Positions 8,919 through 17,697 of a stretch of 60,878 bases of DNA are shown one piece after another. Position 1 is the first letter of the stretch; the number at the start of each line of letters is the position of its first letter. Origin of the DNA: Streptomyces muensis (lineage in GTDB: Bacteria > Actinomycetota > Actinomycetes > Streptomycetales > Streptomycetaceae). A model generated the notes under the pieces. The model saw nothing but the letters and a program-made list of their open reading frames with translations. It searched no databases and was not told the origin of the DNA. Position numbers and translations under genes: made by a program. The stretch covers positions 1 to 60,878 of the forward strand of contig NZ_JAKEIP010000026.1 of assembly GCF_021474425.1 (NCBI RefSeq), read 5' to 3'.

Positions 8919-10742
8919 TTGAGCACCACCCTGTCCGGCAGTGGTCGTCACAGACGCCGGATACGCATTGGGCTGCCCATCGCCGCCGCCGGTGTCGCCG
9001 CGGCCGTCGCCGCCGCGCTGCTGACCTCGTCCGCGGGGGCCGCCACCGCGCTGCCCACGCCCACCGTGAAGCCCATGACCAGTTCGGCCTCGCTCGCCGA
9101 GCTGGAGCGGCGGGTCGCCGGTGCCGTCGACGGTGACGACACCGCGGGGGAGACGCCGACGAAGTCGTCGTACAGCGCGAGCACCTCCGGCGCCTCCGAC
9201 GACTCCACCGTGAGCCCCATGGTCATCGGCGGCACGACCACCGGCATCACCTCGGCGCCCTGGATGGCGCAGCTCTGGTACTACGACGACCAGGGCACCG
9301 CCGACGAGGCCGACGACCTCGGGTTCTTCTGCGGGGGCGCCGTCGTCGCGCCGACGAAGATCCTCACCGCCGCGCACTGCGTCAAGGGCTACGACTGGCA
9401 CACCTACGGCGCCGTTATCACCGGCACCGCCCAGCTGCCCACCACCGACGACGCCGGCGACAGCGACCTGCACGGCGGCACCGTCAGCCTGCCGCACCGG
9501 CAGTGGAACCACCCGTCGTACAACGCGACGACGATCGACAACGACATCGCCGTCATCACCCTGGCGAACCCGGTCAAGGCGACGCCGATCCGCATGACGA
9601 CGTCCGGCGACACCGCCTCGTACGCCGCCGGGACCAGCGCCAAGGTCTACGGCTGGGGCCGGACCAGCTCCACCAGCGAGGACATCTCCGACACCCTGAA
9701 GACGGCCACGCTGCCCATCCAGTCCGACACCACCTGCGCCGGCTACTACGGCAGCGAGTTCGTCAAGGGCCACATGGTCTGCGCGGGTCAGCCGGCCAGC
9801 GGCAGCGACACCGGTACGACGTCCGCCTGCAACGGCGACTCCGGCGGACCGCTCGTCGTGAACGGCCGGATCGTCGGCGTGGTGTCGTGGGGTGTGCAGG
9901 ACTGCGTCGCCAAGGGCGCCTACAGCGTCTTCGCCAAGGTCACCTCCTATGTCGGTGCCGCCTACCCCCGCGTCGACGACACCAACATCAGCGGCGACCA
10001 CCGGGCCGACCTGTGGCTGCGCAACGCCTCCACGAGGACCGGCTATTCGAAGGACTCGAACGGCACCTCCTTCGCCGCACGCGAGTCCTGGGGCAACTGG
10101 AGCGGCGCCAACCTCGTCCTGCAGACCGACCTCGACCGGGACGGCTACCAGGACCTGATCTACCGGCGCAGCTCCGACGGCGACCTGTTCTGGACGCACT
10201 ACCTGCCGGCCACCGGCAGCTGGGCCACCAAGCAGATCGCCGACAACTGGAAGACCCGCACCCGCATCGTCGTCCCGGGCGACGTCACCGGCGACTACAA
10301 GCCCGACCTGCTCTCCGTCGACTCCGCCGGCTACCTGTGGATCTATCCGGGCAACGGCAACGGCACCTTCGCCACCCGCGTCAAGGTCGGCTCCGGCTGG
10401 AACCAGTACAACTCCCTGCGTGGCCACGGCGACTTCACCGGCGACGGCAGGACGGACCTGATCGCGCGCAGCTCCTCCGGCGGCTACATCTACCTGTACA
10501 AGGGCACCGGCAAGTCCGGCACCGGCGCCTTCGCCAGCCGGATCAAGGTGCGCACCTGGGCGACGTACAACGGCTTCGATGCCGTCGGCGACGTCACCGG
10601 CGACGGCAGGGCCGACTTCCTGGCCCGTAACACCGCCGGCACGCTCTACCTCTACCCGGGCACCGGAAAGGCCACGAGCGAGATCTTCAGCACACCGAAG
10701 TCCGTCGGCACCGATTACAAGCAGTACGACATCCTCGGCTGA
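8919..10742 (+). CDS. Secreted trypsin-like serine protease with VCBS/FG-GAP repeats
   Basis: 607 aa. An Arg-rich N-terminus and hydrophobic stretch (about 18-40, ending SAGAATA) form a signal peptide, followed by a Ser/Thr-rich propeptide-like linker. The S1 chymotrypsin domain (about 102-335) has the triad H153 (LTAAHC), D209 (DNDIAV) and S308 (CNGDSGGPL). The C-terminal half carries repeats such as GDVTGDYKPDLLSVD and GDVTGDGRADFLARN, which look like calcium-binding VCBS/FG-GAP beta-propeller units. TTG start behind a GGGGGGACC ribosome site. It stands alone between two terminators. Substrate unknown. Confidence 0.9.
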   Translation: MSTTLSGSGRHRRRIRIGLPIAAAGVAAAVAAALLTSSAGAATALPTPTVKPMTSSASLAELERRVAGAVDGDDTAGETPTKSSYSASTSGASDDSTVSPMVIGGTTTGITSAPWMAQLWYYDDQGTADEADDLGFFCGGAVVAPTKILTAAHCVKGYDWHTYGAVITGTAQLPTTDDAGDSDLHGGTVSLPHRQWNHPSYNATTIDNDIAVITLANPVKATPIRMTTSGDTASYAAGTSAKVYGWGRTSSTSEDISDTLKTATLPIQSDTTCAGYYGSEFVKGHMVCAGQPASGSDTGTTSACNGDSGGPLVVNGRIVGVVSWGVQDCVAKGAYSVFAKVTSYVGAAYPRVDDTNISGDHRADLWLRNASTRTGYSKDSNGTSFAARESWGNWSGANLVLQTDLDRDGYQDLIYRRSSDGDLFWTHYLPATGSWATKQIADNWKTRTRIVVPGDVTGDYKPDLLSVDSAGYLWIYPGNGNGTFATRVKVGSGWNQYNSLRGHGDFTGDGRTDLIARSSSGGYIYLYKGTGKSGTGAFASRIKVRTWATYNGFDAVGDVTGDGRADFLARNTAGTLYLYPGTGKATSEIFSTPKSVGTDYKQYDILG

Positions 10743-10780
10743 AACCGCAGGTGAGACCGGCCTGCCCGGGATCGCCGACT

Positions 10781-10822
10781 ACGGACCGTGCCCACCGCTC
10801 GCCCGCGGTGGGCACGGTCCGT
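10781..10822 (+). terminator. Terminator-like hairpin after the protease gene
   Basis: ACGGACCGTGCCCACCG (10781-10797) and CGGTGGGCACGGTCCGT (10806-10822) form a perfect 17-bp stem with an 8-base loop. No long T tract follows, but it closes the protease transcription unit. Confidence 0.75.
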
Positions 10823-10948
10823 TGTGCAACCCTTCTCCGAGTTTCCCCGTCTGACCGGACGGGGCGACGATGGTGTGGTACGGGCCAAATGGCCACGCCT
10901 GTCCCTGAAAGCAGGGGGTAACCGACCGGACGAGAACCGAGGAGCACA

Positions 10949-12082
10949 GTGTCCGCCGAGAGCACGCCGGAGCCCGGCATACCGGGCGAGACCGGCACCG
11001 CAGGTCCACGCCACCGCGCCAAGGGCCGCCGCCGCAAACCCCGGGACAGGCGCAAGGGCCTGCTGATCGCGGCCTGGACGGCCGCCGGGATCGTGATCCT
11101 GGGCGGCACCGGCGCCGGGTACCTGTACTTCAAGCTCAACGGCAACATCAAGAGCGTCGACATCGACCAGGCCCTCGGCACCGAACGCCCGGAGAAGGTC
11201 GACAACGGCTCGGAGAACATCCTCGTCCTCGGCTCGGACACCCGCTCCGGCAGCAACAAGGACCTCGGCGGCGGCACCGACGACGGCAGTGCCCGCTCCG
11301 ACACCGCGATGATCGTGCACGTCTACGAGGGCCACAAGAAGGCCAGCGTGGTCTCCATCCCGCGCGACACCCTCGTCGACCGCCCCCGGTGCACCGACAC
11401 GGGCGGCGACACGCACGACGCCGCGTCCGGCGTGATGTTCAACGAGGCGTACTCCACGGGCGGCGCCGCCTGCACCGTGAAGACGGTCGAGTCCGTCACC
11501 GGCATCCGCATGGACCACTACCTGGAGGTCGACTTCTCCGGCTTCCAGAAGCTCATCGACGAACTCGGCGGCGTCGAGGTCACCACCACCAAGAACATCA
11601 ACGACCCCGACAGCCACCTCGACCTCAAGGCCGGCACCCACCAGCTCACCGGCAAGCAGGCCCTGGGCCTGGTCCGCACCCGGCACGGCGTCGGCGACGG
11701 CTCCGACCTCGGCCGCATCCAGCTCCAGCAGGCCTTCATCAAGGCACTGATCAACCAGGTCAAGGACATCAACCTCTTCGGCAACCCCAAGCGCCTCTAC
11801 GACCTCGCCAACACCGCCACCAAGGCCGTCACCACCGACTCCGACCTCGGCTCCGTCAACAAACTCATGTCCTTCACCGACAGCCTCAAGGGCATCAGCT
11901 CCAAGAACATGACCATGGTCACCATGCCGGTCCAGTACGACCCGGCGGACCCGAACCGGGTGATCGTGGCCGAGACGAAGGCCAAGCAGGTGTGGGAGGC
12001 CTTGAAGGCCGACAAGCCGATCCCGAAGTCGGCCACCAAGGGCACGGCCAGCGGTGATGCCAAGGGCGTGGTGACGTCCTAA
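10949..12082 (+). CDS. LytR-CpsA-Psr family cell-wall glycopolymer ligase
   Basis: 377 aa. A basic cytoplasmic N-terminus precedes one membrane segment (about residues 31-55, GLLIAAWTAAGIVILGG), placing the catalytic domain outside. The LCP domain begins at NILVLGSDTRSG and has the expected SDTAMIVHV, VVSIPRDTLV and GSDLGRIQLQQAF, which hold the pyrophosphate-binding Arg and Asp residues. LCP proteins transfer undecaprenyl-linked teichoic-acid or glycan polymers to peptidoglycan; the polymer here is unknown. GTG start with GAGGAG upstream. Small hairpins precede it (near 10845-10864 and 10903-10916). Confidence 0.9.
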   Translation: MSAESTPEPGIPGETGTAGPRHRAKGRRRKPRDRRKGLLIAAWTAAGIVILGGTGAGYLYFKLNGNIKSVDIDQALGTERPEKVDNGSENILVLGSDTRSGSNKDLGGGTDDGSARSDTAMIVHVYEGHKKASVVSIPRDTLVDRPRCTDTGGDTHDAASGVMFNEAYSTGGAACTVKTVESVTGIRMDHYLEVDFSGFQKLIDELGGVEVTTTKNINDPDSHLDLKAGTHQLTGKQALGLVRTRHGVGDGSDLGRIQLQQAFIKALINQVKDINLFGNPKRLYDLANTATKAVTTDSDLGSVNKLMSFTDSLKGISSKNMTMVTMPVQYDPADPNRVIVAETKAKQVWEALKADKPIPKSATKGTASGDAKGVVTS

Positions 12083-12083
12083 A

Positions 12084-12130
12084 GGGGCGCGGGGAACTGC
12101 GCGACAAGCCCCCACCGGCCCGCAGGGAAC
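12084..12130 (+). repeat. Dispersed Streptomyces intergenic repeat, copy 2
   Basis: GGGGCGCGGGGAACTGCGCG at 12084-12103 is identical over 20 bases to 44360-44379. It begins two bases after the LCP gene stop and continues ACAAGCCCCCACCGGCC, a tail I recall as frequent after Streptomyces genes. Function unknown. Confidence 0.75.
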
Positions 12131-12255
12131 AAACAACAGGCACCCCCGGTTTTGGCTGATGGACACCAGTCCTGGCAGACTGGTACGTCGGCTCCGGTTC
12201 ACGCCCCCGCACCCCGCGGATGCGACCCGGCGCCCTCCCGAAACTAGGAGACACC

Positions 12256-12480
12256 TTGAAGCGCGACATCCACCCCGAGTACGTCGAGACGCAGGTCAGC
12301 TGCACCTGTGGCGCGTCGTTCACCACCCGTAGCACGATCTCCAGCGGCACCATCCGCGCCGAGGTCTGCTCCGAGTGCCACCCGTTCTACACGGGCAAGC
12401 AGAAGATCCTCGACACCGGTGGCCGTGTGGCCCGCTTCGAGGCCCGCTTCGGCAAGGCTGCTGCCGGCTCCAAGAAGTAG
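12256..12480 (+). CDS. rpmE: 50S ribosomal protein L31
   Basis: 74 aa. L31 bridges the ribosomal subunits. Cys16, Cys18, Cys38 and Cys41 form the zinc ribbon, so this is the zinc-binding (C+) form, and CHPFYTGKQ is the family signature. I chose the TTG at 12256 because it has a CTAGGAGAC ribosome site and yields the standard length; an in-frame upstream ATG at 12220 would add 12 unconserved residues. A terminator separates it from prfA. Streptomyces usually keep a second, zinc-independent L31 elsewhere. Confidence 0.97.
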   Translation: MKRDIHPEYVETQVSCTCGASFTTRSTISSGTIRAEVCSECHPFYTGKQKILDTGGRVARFEARFGKAAAGSKK

Positions 12481-12492
12481 CGAGCTCCAATC

Positions 12493-12542
12493 CGCCGGTC
12501 CACGGCCGCGCCCCTCACAGGCGTGCCGGGACCGGCGTTTTT
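12493..12542 (+). terminator. Intrinsic terminator of rpmE
   Basis: CGCCGGTCC (12493-12501) pairs with GGACCGGCG (12529-12537), followed directly by TTTTT (12538-12542). The 27-base loop can fold into a smaller CGGC/GCCG stem. Confidence 0.85.
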
Positions 12543-12589
12543 GGTCGCCCGCCCTCCCCCTTCTTTCTTACGCAGTTCAGGAGCCCAAG

Positions 12590-13663
12590 ATGTTCGAGGC
12601 CGTCGAGGACCTGGTCGCTGAGCACGCCGACCTGGAGACGAAGCTCGCCGACCCGTCGGTCCACGCCGACCAGGCCAACGCGCGCAAGCTCAACAAGCGC
12701 TACGCCGAGCTCACCCCGATCGTCGCCACGTACCGCTCCTGGAAGCAGACCGGCGACGACATCGAGACGGCCCGGGAACTGGCCGCCGACGACCCGGAGT
12801 TCGCCGCCGAGGTCAAGGAGCTGGACAAGCAGCGCGAGGAGCTGACCGAGAAGCTCCGCCTCCTGCTCATCCCGCGCGACCCCAGCGACGACAAGGACGT
12901 CATCCTCGAGATCAAGGCCGGAGCCGGTGGCGACGAGTCGGCCCTGTTCGCCGGTGACCTGCTGCGGATGTATCTGCGCTACGCCGAGCGCGTGGGCTGG
13001 AAGACCGAGATCATCGACTCCACCGAGTCCGAGCTCGGCGGCTACAAGGACGTCCAGGTCGCGGTGAAGACCAAGGGCGGACAGACGCCGGAGCCCGGGC
13101 AGGGTGTCTGGGCGCGGCTGAAGTACGAAGGCGGCGTGCACCGCGTGCAGCGCGTGCCGGCGACCGAGTCCCAGGGCCGTATCCACACGTCGGCGGCCGG
13201 TGTCCTCGTGACCCCCGAGGCCGAGGAGATCGACGTCGAGATCAACCCGAACGACCTCCGTATCGACGTGTACCGGTCGTCCGGGCCGGGCGGCCAGTCC
13301 GTCAACACCACCGACTCCGCCGTGCGCATCACGCACATTCCGACCGGAGTCGTCGCCTCCTGCCAGAACGAGAAGAGCCAGCTGCAGAACAAGGAGCAGG
13401 CGATGCGTATCCTGCGCTCCAGGCTGCTTGCCGCGGCGCAGGAGGAGGCGGAGAAGGAAGCCGCCGACGCCCGCCGCAGCCAGGTCCGCACCGTCGACCG
13501 CTCCGAGAAGATCCGTACCTACAACTTCCCGGAGAATCGCCTCTCGGACCACCGCGTCGGCTTCAAGGCCTACAACCTGGACCAGGTCCTGGACGGCGAC
13601 CTCGACGCGGTGATCCAGGCGTGCGTCGACGCGGACTCGGCGGCGAAGCTGGCGGCCGCGTAA
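12590..13663 (+). CDS. prfA: Peptide chain release factor 1
   Basis: 357 aa. Releases nascent protein at UAA and UAG codons. The codon-recognition tripeptide is PAT (190-192) and the peptidyl-transferase-centre GGQ motif is at 234-236 in [11 protein letters not shown]. The frame is open upstream through the rpmE region, but ATG 12590 has a CAGGAG ribosome site and begins at the conserved MFEAVEDL. prmC, whose product methylates the GGQ glutamine, follows 53 bp later. Confidence 0.98.
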   Translation: MFEAVEDLVAEHADLETKLADPSVHADQANARKLNKRYAELTPIVATYRSWKQTGDDIETARELAADDPEFAAEVKELDKQREELTEKLRLLLIPRDPSDDKDVILEIKAGAGGDESALFAGDLLRMYLRYAERVGWKTEIIDSTESELGGYKDVQVAVKTKGGQTPEPGQGVWARLKYEGGVHRVQRVPATESQGRIHTSAAGVLVTPEAEEIDVEINPNDLRIDVYRSSGPGGQSVNTTDSAVRITHIPTGVVASCQNEKSQLQNKEQAMRILRSRLLAAAQEEAEKEAADARRSQVRTVDRSEKIRTYNFPENRLSDHRVGFKAYNLDQVLDGDLDAVIQACVDADSAAKLAAA

Positions 13664-13716
13664 GGACGAAGACGTAAGGGACGTACGCACGTACGAGTAC
13701 GACACGGAGGACTTGC

Positions 13717-14598
13717 GTGCAGCAATTCACCGGGGGGCGAACCCCGAGCCCCCGCAGCGTGCTGCTCGCGGAGGTGGCCCAGGCCACCCAGCGGCTGGCG
13801 GACGCCGGCGTGCCCTCGCCGCGCAACGACGCGGAGGAGCTCGCCGCGTTCGTGCACGGCGTGAAGCGGGGCGAGCTGCACTCCGTGAAGGACTCGGACT
13901 TCGACGCCCGCTACTGGGAGGTCATCGCCCGGCGTGAGCAGCGCGAGCCGCTGCAGCACATCACCGGGCGGGCCTACTTCCGCTATCTCGAACTCCAAGT
14001 CGGGCCCGGGGTGTTCGTGCCCCGCCCCGAGACCGAGTCGGTGGTCGGCTGGGCCATAGACGCGGTGCGCGCGATGGACGTCGTCGAGCCCTGCATCGTC
14101 GACCTGTGCACCGGCTCCGGCGCCATCGCGCTCGCCCTCGCCCAGGAGGTGCCGCGCTCCCGCGTGCACGCCGTGGAGCTGTCCGAGGACGCGCTGCACT
14201 GGACCCGTAAGAACGTGGCGGGGTCCAGGGTCGACCTGCGTCAGGGCAACGCCCTGGACGCCTTCCCGGACCTCGACGGCCAGGTCGACCTGGTCATCTC
14301 CAACCCGCCCTACATCCCGCTCACCGAATGGGAGTACGTCGCTCCCGAGGCGCGGGACTACGATCCCGAACTCGCCCTGTTCTCCGGCGAGGACGGCCTC
14401 GACCTCATCCGCGGTCTGGAACGGACCGCGCACCGGCTCCTGCGCCCCGGCGGCGTCGTCGTCATCGAGCACGCCGACACCCAGGGCGGCCAGGTGCCGT
14501 GGATCTTCACCGAGGAACGGGGCTGGGCCGACGCGGCCGACCACCCCGACCTCAACAACCGCCCGAGGTTCGCGACGGCCCGCAAGGCGCTGCCGTGA
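13717..14598 (+). CDS. prmC: Release factor glutamine methyltransferase PrmC (HemK)
   Basis: 293 aa SAM-dependent N5-glutamine methyltransferase acting on the GGQ motif of release factors 1 and 2. An N-terminal helical substrate-binding domain (about 1-85) precedes the Rossmann domain, with SAM motif VDLCTGSGAIALALA and the catalytic NPPYIP. GTG start 13717 with GGAGGA upstream; a TTG four bases earlier is out of frame. It lies next to its substrate gene prfA. Its stop overlaps the GTG of a small open frame. Confidence 0.96.
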   Translation: MQQFTGGRTPSPRSVLLAEVAQATQRLADAGVPSPRNDAEELAAFVHGVKRGELHSVKDSDFDARYWEVIARREQREPLQHITGRAYFRYLELQVGPGVFVPRPETESVVGWAIDAVRAMDVVEPCIVDLCTGSGAIALALAQEVPRSRVHAVELSEDALHWTRKNVAGSRVDLRQGNALDAFPDLDGQVDLVISNPPYIPLTEWEYVAPEARDYDPELALFSGEDGLDLIRGLERTAHRLLRPGGVVVIEHADTQGGQVPWIFTEERGWADAADHPDLNNRPRFATARKALP

Positions 14599-14657
14599 CC
14601 GCCCCGCAGACTTCGATCCCGCAGTACGTGTACTTCGTGTACGAGGAGGCCCGCTAG
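14595..14657 (+). CDS. Possible 20-codon coupling peptide between prmC and the Sua5 gene
   Basis: GTG at 14595 overlaps the prmC stop (GTGA), and the frame runs 20 codons to TAG at 14655-14657, two bases before the next ATG. Third positions are G or C in 19 of 20 codons and the peptide contains YVYFVYEEAR. The GAGGAGG ribosome site of the next gene (14643-14649) lies inside it. Fully adjoining starts and stops suggest translational coupling. No family is recognised and chance remains possible. Confidence 0.45.
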   Translation: MTAPQTSIPQYVYFVYEEAR

Positions 14658-14659
14658 AC

Positions 14660-15307
14660 ATGGCACGGCGATACGACACCAACGACGCGACCGACCGTAC
14701 GACGGGTCTGCGTGAGGCCGCGTCCGCCGTCCGCCGTGGCGAGCTCGTGGTCCTCCCGACCGACACGGTGTACGGCATCGGCGCCGACGCGTTCACCAAG
14801 GAGGCCGTCGGCGACCTGCTGGAGGCCAAGGGGCGGGGCCGCAACATGCCCACCCCTGTGCTGATCGGGTCCCCGAACACGCTCCACGGTCTCGTCACCG
14901 ACTTCTCCGAGCTGGCCTGGGAGCTGGTCGACGCGTTCTGGCCGGGCGCGCTGACGCTGGTCGCCAAGCACCAGCCGTCGCTTCAGTGGGACCTGGGGGA
15001 CACCCGGGGCACGGTCGCCGTCCGCATGCCGCTGCACCCGGTCGCCATCGAGCTGCTGACCGAGGTCGGCCCCATGGCGGTCTCCTCGGCCAACCTCACG
15101 GGCCACCCGGCTCCCGAGGACTGTGACGCCGCGCAGGAGATGCTCGGCGACTCGGTCTCCGTCTATCTGGACGGCGGCCCGACCCCCGGCAACGTCCCGT
15201 CCTCGATCGTCGACGTGACGCGCGAAGTGCCCCTCCTCCTGCGCGAGGGCGCGATCTCCGCGGACGAGCTGCGGAAGGTCGTACCCGACCTCGAGGTGGC
15301 CAATTGA
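14660..15307 (+). CDS. Sua5/YrdC/YwlC family threonylcarbamoyl-AMP synthase
   Basis: 215 aa. The family makes threonylcarbamoyl-AMP from threonine, bicarbonate and ATP for the t6A37 modification of ANN-decoding tRNAs. VLPTDTVYGIGADA at the N-terminus, KGRGRNMPTPVLIG, FWPGALTLV, TVAVRMPLHP and SSANLTGHPAP are the YrdC-fold motifs. It has only the YrdC domain, not the extra C-terminal Sua5 domain. The start follows the mini-ORF by 2 bp and the stop overlaps the next gene start by 4 bp. Confidence 0.93.
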   Translation: MARRYDTNDATDRTTGLREAASAVRRGELVVLPTDTVYGIGADAFTKEAVGDLLEAKGRGRNMPTPVLIGSPNTLHGLVTDFSELAWELVDAFWPGALTLVAKHQPSLQWDLGDTRGTVAVRMPLHPVAIELLTEVGPMAVSSANLTGHPAPEDCDAAQEMLGDSVSVYLDGGPTPGNVPSSIVDVTREVPLLLREGAISADELRKVVPDLEVAN

Positions 15308-15984
15308 CAGCCCCTGATGTGGGGCGTGGCATAGGCAACGGGGAAAGCGCGGCAGAGATCACGACGACCTTCGTGGGACTCCCGCGCGACAGCTTCCGCA
15401 TCCTCCACGTCAGCACCGGAAACGTGTGCCGCTCGCCGATCACCGAGCGGCTGACCCGCCATTTCGTGGCGCAGCGGCTCGGCGTGCTGGGCGGCGGCCT
15501 CATCGTGGAGAGCGCGGGCACCTGGGGCCACGAGGGCGCGCCCATGGAGTCGAACGCCGAGACGGTCCTCGCCGACTTCGGCGCGGACGCCTCCGGCTTC
15601 GTCGGCCGCGAGCTCCTCGACGAACACGTCATCCGAGCCGACCTGGTCCTGACCGCCACCCGCGACCACCGCGCCCAGGTCATCTCCATGGGCCACTCGG
15701 CGGGCCTGCGCACCTTCACCCTCAAGGAGTTCACCCGACTGGTACGGGCCATAGACCCCGCGACCCTCCCTCCCCTGGAGGACGGCGTGGTCTTCCGCGC
15801 ACGCGCCCTGGTCCGCGCTGCGGCGGCTCTACGCGGGTGGCTGCTCGCGCCGACGGCGGAGGCGGACGAGGTGTACGACCCGTACGGTGCGCCGTTGACG
15901 TTCTTCCGGTCGGTGGGGGAGGAGATACATGAGGCGCTGGATCCGGTGGTGACGGCGTTGACGGGGGTTGCGGCGCGGGCGTGA
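15304..15984 (+). CDS. Low-molecular-weight protein-tyrosine-phosphatase-like protein with Ser at the nucleophile position
   Basis: 226 aa, TTG start overlapping the previous stop (TTGA). The fold of low-molecular-weight tyrosine phosphatases is clear: P-loop HVSTGNVCRSPITERL near residues 36-50 and general-acid DPY loop in YDPYGAPLTFF near the C-terminus. In active enzymes the loop reads CxGNxCRSP. Here the first, catalytic Cys is Ser37 (codon AGC), while Cys42 and Arg43 remain. It is therefore probably inactive as a phosphatase, or a phosphotyrosine or arsenate-type binder. The 3' third is duplicated downstream. Confidence 0.8.
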   Translation: MTAPDVGRGIGNGESAAEITTTFVGLPRDSFRILHVSTGNVCRSPITERLTRHFVAQRLGVLGGGLIVESAGTWGHEGAPMESNAETVLADFGADASGFVGRELLDEHVIRADLVLTATRDHRAQVISMGHSAGLRTFTLKEFTRLVRAIDPATLPPLEDGVVFRARALVRAAAALRGWLLAPTAEADEVYDPYGAPLTFFRSVGEEIHEALDPVVTALTGVAARA

Positions 15985-15990
15985 CACGGG
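15784..15990 (+). repeat. Left copy of a 207-bp direct duplication
   Basis: This 3' part of the phosphatase-like gene, including its stop and seven bases beyond, recurs at 16087-16293 with about six differences (97 percent). Offset is 303 bp; the 96 bp between the copies is not part of the repeat. Confidence 0.95.
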
Positions 15991-16086
15991 GCGGGTTCAA
16001 CCGGCGGACGGAGTCCGCCGCAGCGTCCCGATGCCTGGGAGGCCCGCCAGGGCCGAGCAGTGTGAGGGACGCGTCAGGGATGGGTC

Positions 16087-16293
16087 GGCGTGGTCTTCCG
16101 CGCACGTGCCCTGGTGCGTGCTGCGGCGGCTCTACGCGGGTGGCTGCTCGCGCCGACGGCGGAGGCGGATGAGGTGTACGACCCGTACGGTGCGCCGTTG
16201 ACGTTCTTCCGGTCGGTGGGGGAGGAGATACATGAGGCGCTGGATCCGGTGGTGACGGCGTTGACGGGGGTCCCGGCGCGGGCGTGACACGGG
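16087..16293 (+). pseudogene. Duplicated 3' fragment of the phosphatase-like gene
   Basis: Second copy of the 207-bp repeat. It encodes the last 65 residues (VFRARALVRAAA through the DPYGAP loop to the stop) and stays open. Three differences cluster at codon third positions near its start, with one more at an Asp codon and a V-A to V-P change near the end. It lacks the P-loop half and an obvious promoter. A GTG at 16090 with AGGGA about 10 bases upstream might still be used. Best read as a recent partial gene duplication. Confidence 0.85.
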
Positions 16294-16390
16294 CGCGGGT
16301 GCCGGCGAAGGCGTGACAACACCGGGCGGCCCCGACGTCCCCGGCCTACATTGGACGTACGTCATCGTCGACGCACGCCCGGAGCCCATC

Positions 16391-17629
16391 ATGTCGGTCA
16401 CCCATACCCTCGAGGCCGATGTCCTGCGCCGTCAGGACCCTCAGCTCGCCGACATCCTGCTCGGGGAGCTCGACCGGCAGTCGACGACGCTTCAGCTCGT
16501 CGCCGCCGAGAACTTCACCTCGCCGGCCGTGCTGGCGGCGCTCGGGTCGTCGCTGGCCAACAAGTACGCGGAGGGGTATCCGGGCGCCCGGTACCACGGC
16601 GGTTGCGAGATGGTCGACGTCGCCGAACGGCTGGCCGTGGAGCGGGCCAAGGCGCTGTTCGGGGCCGAGCACGCCAACGTGCAGTCGCACTCCGGTTCGT
16701 CGGCGGTCCTCGCCGCGTACGCCGCCCTGCTGCGCCCCGGCGACACCGTCCTCGCCCTCGGACTGCCGTACGGCGGACACCTCACGCACGGCTCGCCCGC
16801 CAACTTCTCCGGGCGCTGGTTCGACTTCGTCGGCTACGGCGTCGACGCCGAGACCGGGCTCATCGACTACGACCAGGTGCGCACGCTGGCCCGCAACCAT
16901 CGGCCCAAGGCGCTCGTGTGCGGGTCCATCGCCTATCCGCGCCACATCGACTACGCCTTCTTCCGTGACGTCGCGGACGAGGTGGGCGCGTATCTCATCG
17001 CCGACGCCGCGCACCCGATGGGGCTGGTCGCCGGGGGCGCGGCGCCGAATCCGGTGCCGTACGCCGACGTCGTGTGCGCCACCACGCACAAGGTGCTGCG
17101 CGGACCGCGCGGCGGCATGATCCTGTGCGGCGCGGACCTCGCCGAGCGGATCGACCGGGCCGTGTTCCCGTTCACCCAGGGCGGCGCGCAGATGCACACC
17201 ATCGCGGCCAAGGCCGTCGCGTTCGGCGAGGCCGCGACGCCGGCCTTCTCGGCGTACGCCCATCAGGTGGTCGCCAACGCGCGGATGCTGGCGGCTGGGC
17301 TGGCCGCGGAGGGGCTCGTCGTCACCACGGGCGGCACCGACACCCACCTGATCACCGCCGACCCGGCGCCCCTCGGCGTCGACGGCCGTGACGCACGCGG
17401 CCGGCTGGCCGCCGCCGGGATCGTGCTGGACTGCTGCGCGCTGCCGCACGGCGACGCCCGTGGCCTGCGCCTGGGCACGGCGGCCGTGACCACCCAGGGG
17501 ATGGGGGAGGAGGAGATGGCGTGGCTCGCCGCGCTGCTCGCAGGTGTGCTGCGCGGGGACACGGAGAGCCAGAAGGCGCGTGAAGAAGTGCGGGAGCTCA
17601 CCGGTAGATTTCCGCCGTATCCCGGCTGA
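16391..17629 (+). CDS. glyA: Serine hydroxymethyltransferase
   Basis: 412 aa PLP enzyme interconverting serine and glycine with tetrahydrofolate, a source of one-carbon units. LVAAENFTSPAVLAALGS, the YAEGYPGARYHGGCE substrate loop, DAAHPMGLVAGG, and the PLP lysine K234 in ATTHKVLRGPRGG are all present. The frame is open 78 bp further upstream, but ATG 16391 with GGAGCC upstream starts at the conserved MSVTHTLEAD. No glycine riboswitch was seen in the short leader. Streptomyces commonly have a second glyA near the glycine cleavage genes. Confidence 0.93.
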   Translation: MSVTHTLEADVLRRQDPQLADILLGELDRQSTTLQLVAAENFTSPAVLAALGSSLANKYAEGYPGARYHGGCEMVDVAERLAVERAKALFGAEHANVQSHSGSSAVLAAYAALLRPGDTVLALGLPYGGHLTHGSPANFSGRWFDFVGYGVDAETGLIDYDQVRTLARNHRPKALVCGSIAYPRHIDYAFFRDVADEVGAYLIADAAHPMGLVAGGAAPNPVPYADVVCATTHKVLRGPRGGMILCGADLAERIDRAVFPFTQGGAQMHTIAAKAVAFGEAATPAFSAYAHQVVANARMLAAGLAAEGLVVTTGGTDTHLITADPAPLGVDGRDARGRLAAAGIVLDCCALPHGDARGLRLGTAAVTTQGMGEEEMAWLAALLAGVLRGDTESQKAREEVRELTGRFPPYPG

Positions 17630-17697
17630 GCGGGGGTAGACGCACCTGCGTGCACAGCCACACGTGCAACCATCGTCGCTACCCGGAAGTCCCTACA

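Noticed and set aside
6351..10427. Minus-strand open frame of about 1360 codons
   Set aside because: Antisense to rho and the protease; no domain is recognisable and it runs through the rho terminator.
12220..12255. Longer N-terminus for L31
   Set aside because: The extension is not conserved and lies before the ribosome site that serves TTG 12256.
15984..16086. Mobile element causing the phosphatase duplication
   Set aside because: No transposase, terminal inverted repeats or target duplication in the 96-bp spacer.
16294..16390. Glycine riboswitch before glyA
   Set aside because: The leader is short and shows no tandem aptamer-like structure.
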